Shown in pieces: positions 59,149 to 64,000 of a DNA stretch of 64,000 nucleotides. Under the pieces are notes generated by a model, which was not told where the DNA came from, searched no databases, and worked only from the letters and a program-made list of their open reading frames with translations. The stretch comes from Anaerobutyricum hallii (GTDB lineage: Bacteria > Bacillota > Clostridia > Lachnospirales > Lachnospiraceae), in assembly GCF_900209925.1 (NCBI RefSeq), contig NZ_LT907978.1, positions 2,575,001 to 2,639,000 on the forward strand, read 5' to 3'. The translations under genes and the position numbers were made by a program. Each line of letters opens with the position of its first letter. Positions within the stretch are counted from its first letter, which is position 1.

Positions 59149-60460
59149 CTTTGCTCTTCCTTTCATTCTCATTATATTCATACCCATTGATTAAAAGCTC
59201 TATCATCTTCTTTGTCATCTGAATATACTTACCAAACGGATTAATCACAATTCCATTCACCTGTTCCCAATTAAGTGCCAGACGAAGTATTGATTCAATA
59301 GACTGATTCATCTGCACATTTCCAGCAGAACCCTTATGCATCTCTTCAGAAGATGTAAATACTCCAATCCATTCTTTTTCATCAGCATCTTTTACAGTCT
59401 CTATTTTAAGTCTTACATCATGGTCAAGCGAAATCGTGTCACCAGCCTTTACTTTACTTATCTGTTCTTCCGACATAAAAGGATTTTCCGTGATATATGG
59501 AACAATAACTTCTCCTGCCTGCTGCATTCTTGTTACCATAACTTCCATAAATAACAGCATTCCATTTTTATCCTGCTGAATATAATACTGGTCGATTGCT
59601 GCCTCAATCATCTGATTTGCCTGTGTCTCATCCACTTCATCTGAATAAGTATCCACGCTCCTGCCAAGTACATGATCAAATTCATCAAGAACATCCGTCA
59701 TCAGTCCCTTATCAATCCGGCTTTTACACTCTGCAATCAGCACAGCTGGGATCCCATAAAATGCTTCTGCAATACTTCCTGTAATAGCACCAAGCGTATC
59801 CGTATCTCCACCAAGTGATACTGCATTCCGTATGGCATCCTCAAAATCTTTGGATTCCAGAAATGCGATGATTGCCTCTGGTACTGTTTCCTGACAGCTT
59901 TCAACATGATGGTAGTAGGTTCGGATATTATCCAATGTTCTACTCAGATCATAATGAAATTCCCTCTCGATATAAGCTTTGATTTCTTCTTTTGAAGATC
60001 CATTCCTTGCCATATATATTGCACTTGCAGTTGACTCTGCACCCTTTATACCTTCTGGATGATTATGTGTCACATTCGCTGTAGCTCTAGCTACCTCTCT
60101 GGTTCTTTCCATCGAATCATAAAGCCAGCCTACCGCTGACACTCTCATGGCTGAACCATTTCCATAGCTTCCGTATGGCTTCGGATTATTTTCTTTAAGC
60201 CAATGTCTGAAGCATCCACCATAGCCTGCATGTGGATATCTTTTTCCCCAATCCTGCATATTGGATGCTACCGCATCTTCAATTTTCTTTACTGCTGCTT
60301 CCGGTCCGACTGCCAGGAGAGCTTCTCCAACTGCTATTGTCATAACAGAATCATCTGTAAAGCCACAGCCTTCACTAAACAAATCAAAATTCTTTGTTTT
60401 ATCACCTCTGTCAAACTCAAACGGACTTCCTATAATATCTCCTAAAATTGCTCCGTACAT
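59132..60460 (-). CDS. ADP-ribosylglycohydrolase with C-terminal SseB-like domain
   Basis: A 442-aa protein. Residues 1-275 are an ADP-ribosylglycohydrolase (DraG/ARH type): MYGAILGDIIGSPFEF, the metal motif TDDSVMTIAVGEAL, GGDTDTLGAITGSIAEA. It removes ADP-ribose from modified proteins or nucleic acids. Residues 310-440 (MLLFMEVMVTRMQQAGEVIV, EQVNGIVINPFGKYIQMTKK) resemble SseB-type domains. The start at 60460 has GGAGG five bases upstream. It forms an operon with the SIMPL gene and lies next to the macro-domain operon. Confidence 0.88.
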   Translation of the reverse strand: MYGAILGDIIGSPFEFDRGDKTKNFDLFSEGCGFTDDSVMTIAVGEALLAVGPEAAVKKIEDAVASNMQDWGKRYPHAGYGGCFRHWLKENNPKPYGSYGNGSAMRVSAVGWLYDSMERTREVARATANVTHNHPEGIKGAESTASAIYMARNGSSKEEIKAYIEREFHYDLSRTLDNIRTYYHHVESCQETVPEAIIAFLESKDFEDAIRNAVSLGGDTDTLGAITGSIAEAFYGIPAVLIAECKSRIDKGLMTDVLDEFDHVLGRSVDTYSDEVDETQANQMIEAAIDQYYIQQDKNGMLLFMEVMVTRMQQAGEVIVPYITENPFMSEEQISKVKAGDTISLDHDVRLKIETVKDADEKEWIGVFTSSEEMHKGSAGNVQMNQSIESILRLALNWEQVNGIVINPFGKYIQMTKKMIELLINGYEYNENERKSKDDENN

Positions 60461-60570
60461 ATATGCCTCCAATTCCCGGATTACTCCGGCACCTCTCTTT
60501 CTCTGTTACAATATGAGTATAATTAAAAGGCATCTTCATATGGTCGCTGTTTGGGCGACACTTTCAGAAA

Positions 60571-60600
60571 ATAAAAATGCCGGTACAATATTGCACCGAC
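60571..60600 (-). terminator. terminator of the macro-domain operon
   Basis: GTCGGTGCAATATTGTACCGGC on the minus strand, followed by ATTTTTATTTT, just after the stop at 60611. It separates the two operons of this region. Confidence 0.65.
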
Positions 60601-60610
60601 ACTAATTTCT

Positions 60611-61309
60611 CTAATATTTTTCATTTTGTTCTGACCATACTGGCGTACCATATTTTTTTCTTGCCACATCGCAAATTGCCATTAAAGCATAATAATTAAC
60701 CCGATTAGGATAATGCACAGCAGGGTGATAATAATCAAGCACCAATGTATCCTTCCAAAGCGCCAACATATTATCCCATGTATCATCATTCTGTAATTCT
60801 TCCCCTAATACAAGTTTCAATAGACTGAGATTATTCCCACATACAATGATATCCGGTTGTATAATTTCCAATTCACGCTTTATTTCCAGCCTGTCTTCAA
60901 GTGCGTATTTTTTCAAATCTTCATATTCAGATTCGCTTCCGCCATTGCTTTTTTTCACATTGACCACTGCAATACGGTCTATGATTTCTTTTTCCTTAGA
61001 ACGTAATACTTCATCGTCATACTCACAGATATTATCGTTAAATGCATTATATATTGCCTGTGTCCATATTGCTACCTTTCTCCACATAGTCCATGGACGT
61101 TCACAATCATGCAAATCTTCTACCAGATTATAACCATTTTCATTAGAAGTGTATGCTTCCTTTAAGAAATAACATACTCTTGGTGTATGCTGTGCTTCCC
61201 ATTTTTCTTCACACACTATACCATCTCTGATAAAACGCTTATATCCATTATTTTTATGTTTTTCTTCCCAATTGTCCATTAAAAGTTTTATATCTGTCTC
61301 TCTACTCAT
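60611..61309 (-). CDS. uracil-DNA glycosylase-like protein A
   Basis: A 232-aa protein with a distant uracil-DNA-glycosylase fold: VCYFLKEAYTSNENGYNLVEDL as motif A region, VVNVKKSNGG, IIQPDIIVCGNNLSLLKLVL and a closing LVLDYYHPAVHYPN as motif B. The usual catalytic GQDPYH is changed, so base excision is not assured. Last gene of the four- or five-gene operon, 12 bases after the macro-domain gene. Confidence 0.65.
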   Translation of the reverse strand: MSRETDIKLLMDNWEEKHKNNGYKRFIRDGIVCEEKWEAQHTPRVCYFLKEAYTSNENGYNLVEDLHDCERPWTMWRKVAIWTQAIYNAFNDNICEYDDEVLRSKEKEIIDRIAVVNVKKSNGGSESEYEDLKKYALEDRLEIKRELEIIQPDIIVCGNNLSLLKLVLGEELQNDDTWDNMLALWKDTLVLDYYHPAVHYPNRVNYYALMAICDVARKKYGTPVWSEQNEKY

Positions 61310-61321
61310 GAATATTTTCTC

Positions 61322-62389
61322 CTATACTCCAAGAATTTCATTCGTATACTTAAACAATGTTACATTCAGCTGCATAATATCATACTGCTTATCTATAATA
61401 GCCTTCTGCACGATCAGATCCACCTTACTGCTTGGACTAAATGCCCAGTCCGCTCTGGCAAGTAAATCTCTTGACTGTTCCAGATCAAGCTGAAGTGCAA
61501 TACAGAGTGCCATTACTGTCTTTTTCTTTGGATGATAATTCTGATCACACTGAATCTTTGAAAAATGTTTCCTATCAAGGTTTGCCCGTTTCCACACATC
61601 CTTATTATCAAGATGTGCTTCATCAATCAGCTCAAATAATTTATCATGAAAGGAAACTCCTATATTGGCCAGCTGATCTTCCAATGAAATATTTTCTAAC
61701 GGCATGAGCAATTCTGTCATGCCAGTATCTGTCATTTCCTCAAGTGGATAGTTGTCTTCTTCTCTTTGAAGCATTTCTTCATTGAAATCTTCTTCTGCCA
61801 ATTCTTTTACATGAGTACTTCTTCTGCTCCTTAACGGATACTCTTTTCTATGGATTTCTCTGACGTAATTAGCATCTATATAAGAATCAATATCCCCAAC
61901 AATCTGACCGGACAGCTGAAAAGACCTTTTATCAAACACTACCAGTATAATTTCCATTTCATTTTCAGTAAGAAACTGGCTGAATACTGACACAGCAATC
62001 TGTAATGCCTTATCCTTCGGAAATCCATATACTCCTGTCGAAATTAATGGAAATGCAATGCTCTCGCACTTAAGTTCCAATGCTTTTTGCAATGATTTAC
62101 GATAGCAGTGCTCCAGAATTTCAAATTCATGGTGCAATCCATCCGTCCATACCGGTCCTACTGTATGAATAATATATTTTGCATTTAGGCTATATGCACC
62201 AGTGACAGCAATATCACCTCTTGCAATTTTGCCGATATTCGCTCTTTCTGCGAGAAGCTTTTCTTTTCCTGCTGCCTCATATATTGCTAAGTCCGTGCCA
62301 CTTGCACATATCGGATTTGGATTGGCAGCATTCACGATTACATCTGCTTTTACCTTTGTTATATCGTTTCGGACAATCTTAAATGGCAT
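61322..62389 (-). CDS. macro domain protein with C-terminal HTH-like domain
   Basis: A 355-aa protein. Residues 1-175 are a macro domain, which binds or hydrolyses ADP-ribose: MPFKIVRNDITKVKADVIVNAANP, IARGDIAVTGAYSLNAKYIIHTVGP, SIAFPLISTGVYGFPKDKA. The usual GGGVDGAIHRAAG loop is changed to CASGTDLAIYEAAG. After an acidic linker with EE repeats, residues 245-355 form a helical domain (KDVWKRANLDRKHFSKIQ, TVMALCIALQLDLEQSRDLL) like an XRE-type HTH. Suggests ADP-ribose recognition coupled to DNA binding or regulation. Confidence 0.85.
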   Translation of the reverse strand: MPFKIVRNDITKVKADVIVNAANPNPICASGTDLAIYEAAGKEKLLAERANIGKIARGDIAVTGAYSLNAKYIIHTVGPVWTDGLHHEFEILEHCYRKSLQKALELKCESIAFPLISTGVYGFPKDKALQIAVSVFSQFLTENEMEIILVVFDKRSFQLSGQIVGDIDSYIDANYVREIHRKEYPLRSRRSTHVKELAEEDFNEEMLQREEDNYPLEEMTDTGMTELLMPLENISLEDQLANIGVSFHDKLFELIDEAHLDNKDVWKRANLDRKHFSKIQCDQNYHPKKKTVMALCIALQLDLEQSRDLLARADWAFSPSSKVDLIVQKAIIDKQYDIMQLNVTLFKYTNEILGV

Positions 62390-62401
62390 TGTGACTCCTC
62401 C

Positions 62402-63166
62402 TTATTTTCTAATCCTCCTCCAATCTGCAATAACATTATCCTCTCCTCTTGTACTTGTACCCCAATACCCCGGATGTGCTACAGGGTATATATATGTTTC
62501 TCCATAAATATAAGGTTCTCCAGTTCCTATAAGTTCAGATACTCTATTGCAGGAAAACTTTTTATCAATCAGAGTTCGTATTACAACCACAGATGTATCA
62601 AGACCCAGACAGATTATGTTTTCCGGCTCTATAATGTCAATCAGTGATTTTATTTCGGCTGCATCATTTGCCAATATCTTTCTGGTCATATTTCCAGAAT
62701 ACTTATCTCTGCGATAGCCCAAATTACAATTGCAGAAAAACAAATCTGGATATTTTTTCTTGTCAATTTCATTTTTACCAAGCAGTTCAAAGTATCTGAC
62801 AATATTTTTATCCGTCTGTGAATCCCTTGCTTCCAAATCTACATTTTCATGGAACATCACATCTATACCATCATTCATCTTACGGACATTTGCAATCGTA
62901 CCGTTTAGTTCTTCCTTTTCTGGTGGTCCGAAATCCTGACCTATCAGCATATACTTAATATGTGGTGTCTTCTTGGCGTAATCTCTCCCTTGCCAATATG
63001 TCCATAGGTTAATTTCCTGACACAAATCTTCTCCCTGACGTAAATCGCACCAGCCAAGTGTCAGGTTCTTTGTGTATATAGGATTTTTAAGATATTTGTT
63101 TTTTACATTTTCTATCAGCTTGCAATAAGCTGCGGATTTTTTTGCATTCATTTTATGTATATTCAC
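62402..63166 (-). CDS. uracil-DNA glycosylase-like protein B
   Basis: A 254-aa protein of the uracil-DNA glycosylase superfamily. Motif A is IKYMLIGQDFGPPEKEEL (cf. GQDPYH/GxxPG) and motif B is YPVAHPGYWGTSTRG near the end; IIEPENIICLGLDTSVVVI is the central strand. CxxL cysteines do not form an obvious iron-sulfur site. Gap to the AlkZ-like gene upstream is 17 bases and to the macro gene 12 bases, so one operon. Confidence 0.72.
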   Translation of the reverse strand: MNIHKMNAKKSAAYCKLIENVKNKYLKNPIYTKNLTLGWCDLRQGEDLCQEINLWTYWQGRDYAKKTPHIKYMLIGQDFGPPEKEELNGTIANVRKMNDGIDVMFHENVDLEARDSQTDKNIVRYFELLGKNEIDKKKYPDLFFCNCNLGYRRDKYSGNMTRKILANDAAEIKSLIDIIEPENIICLGLDTSVVVIRTLIDKKFSCNRVSELIGTGEPYIYGETYIYPVAHPGYWGTSTRGEDNVIADWRRIRK

Positions 63167-63183
63167 CTCAAAAATTCACTGTT

Positions 63184-63915
63184 TTATTTTAACACTTTCC
63201 TTATCTGCTTATCCGTTGCATCCGGAAACATCTCATGCATATAGTCTACAAGCTGTTTCCATGAGTCCTGTGGATTATCCTTATAGCAGGAAGTCACATA
63301 ATCATATCCATAGATATGCTCAATAGATGAATACACTGCAACATCCCATCCATATTCAATGCCTCTCTTATTCACTCTCTTCTTAAAATCGCAGTTGCAC
63401 AGATATGTCTGCATCATAAGATTCGTTATAGCACCATCAAATCCCTTTTCTCCATCCTTACCAAATCCAGCCTGTTTTTTCAATTCATTTGAATAAATCT
63501 CTGAATCAGCATTATCTTCCATAAAATTGACCATTATCTTTTTATGCTTATTAGGTGCTTTCCCATCATCATATAATGCATCAAAATCATATCCATCCCG
63601 GCGATAATTAGCAAATACAGGAAGCCACTTTTTTGATATAAATCCTGCCTTCTTATCAAAGAACTTTCCATAGACGATATCATGCCGCCTTGCTATAATA
63701 GCCCGCCACATCCATGGATCAATCTCCGGATTATCACTCCACCAGTACTCTGGAACAGTTCTTTCTTCAAGTGAAAACCCATCTATATCATTCTTAAATA
63801 ATGGTAAAAAGCCAAATTCATTTATATACTTGATTGCTTCATCTACAGAATGGATACATTCCGGGTTGTCCCACTTCATGCCATGCATAATCCATTCACC
63901 TGATTCGTTTCCCAT
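63184..63915 (-). CDS. AlkZ-related (winged-helix glycosylase-like) protein
   Basis: A 243-aa protein that resembles the Lachnospiraceae proteins annotated AlkZ-related: SVDEAIKYINEFGFLPLFKND, WWSDNPEIDPWMWRAIIARR, YGKFFDKKAGFISKKWLPVFANYRRDGYDFDALYDDG (parts of residues 60-115). AlkZ/YcaQ glycosylases unhook DNA crosslinks; the catalytic QxQ motif is not visible here, so activity is uncertain. It lies 15 bases after the partial gene at the window edge. Confidence 0.6.
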   Translation of the reverse strand: MGNESGEWIMHGMKWDNPECIHSVDEAIKYINEFGFLPLFKNDIDGFSLEERTVPEYWWSDNPEIDPWMWRAIIARRHDIVYGKFFDKKAGFISKKWLPVFANYRRDGYDFDALYDDGKAPNKHKKIMVNFMEDNADSEIYSNELKKQAGFGKDGEKGFDGAITNLMMQTYLCNCDFKKRVNKRGIEYGWDVAVYSSIEHIYGYDYVTSCYKDNPQDSWKQLVDYMHEMFPDATDKQIRKVLK

Positions 63916-63930
63916 AATATATGTACCTCA

Positions 63931-64000
63931 TTACTCAGCGTACTTGTCAATCCAATTTTCGCCATCATATTCATCAATCTGTTTTACTAATCTCGTAAGA
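63931..64000 (-). CDS. C-terminal end of an unknown protein
   Basis: The last 22 codons of a gene entering from the right edge, ending LVKQIDEYDGENWIDKYAE and TAA at 63931. It is in the same direction and 15 bases from the AlkZ-like gene, so is probably the upstream member of the operon. Family not identifiable. Confidence 0.55.
   Translation of the reverse strand, partial: LTRLVKQIDEYDGENWIDKYAE

Overview
The window looks like a low-GC Firmicute chromosome, most probably a gut Lachnospiraceae (Clostridia). The reasons are consensus sigma-A promoters, strong AGGAGG-type ribosome binding sites, and a gene repertoire typical of that family: the long form of PurC, DegV, DUF1836, TIGR04076, a Gram-positive RND pump, a BirA-controlled bioB, and a MobC/relaxase island. 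I cannot fix the genus. No rRNA or tRNA gene was recognised.

1-25 kb is mostly core genome: a partial zinc-ribbon protein, purC, nth, ftsH, tcdA, a SorC-type regulator, cstA, bioB, an Hpt protein, a Na+-dependent NSS transporter, a large RND exporter, nudC, a MarR regulator with a membrane protein, a DUF134-NifX fusion, DUF1836 and degV. The gaps carry several families of palindromic repeats (nested hairpin cassettes, a MITE-like palindrome sharing its arm with a dead IS1182 copy, two small hairpin families in 5' leaders) and a two-repeat relic of a type I-C CRISPR array.

25-33 kb is transitional: toxin-antitoxin pairs, IS and ferredoxin remnants, and the first copy of a redox cassette (Crp-type regulator, CoA-disulfide/persulfide reductase with rhodanese domain, thioredoxin) followed by a MATE exporter. 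33.3-41.8 kb is a defence module: a complete Qat anti-phage system (qatA-qatB-qatC-qatD, all on the minus strand) and a BsuBI/PstI-like restriction-modification pair, bracketed by two 125-bp direct repeats. 44.3-50.9 kb is a second, fuller copy of the redox cassette (DUF134-NifX, NapH-like protein, ferredoxin, Crp, reductase, rhodanese, thioredoxin), bracketed by a 41-bp direct repeat of the 3' end of a sigma-like gene. Two operator types tie both cassettes together: ATATGTCAAT-N6-ATTGACRYAT embedded in the -35 region of both crp and both DUF134 genes, and TGTRATRATATCACA placed exactly 21 bp upstream of the -10 of both trx genes and of the ferredoxin operon.

50.8-58.4 kb is a mobilisable island (sigma-like regulators, Y-family polymerase with an SOS box, XRE plus ImmA/IrrE pair, NUDIX protein, palindrome-rich oriT candidate, MobC and relaxase). 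58.4-64 kb holds two minus-strand operons that look like an unassigned ADP-ribose/nucleic-acid repair cluster: a partial gene, an AlkZ-like protein, two uracil-DNA-glycosylase-like proteins around a macro-domain/HTH protein, then an ADP-ribosylglycohydrolase with an extra C-terminal domain and a SIMPL-domain protein. The strongest candidates for something undescribed are this cluster, the paired-operator redox cassette, and the repeat-bracketed defence module.
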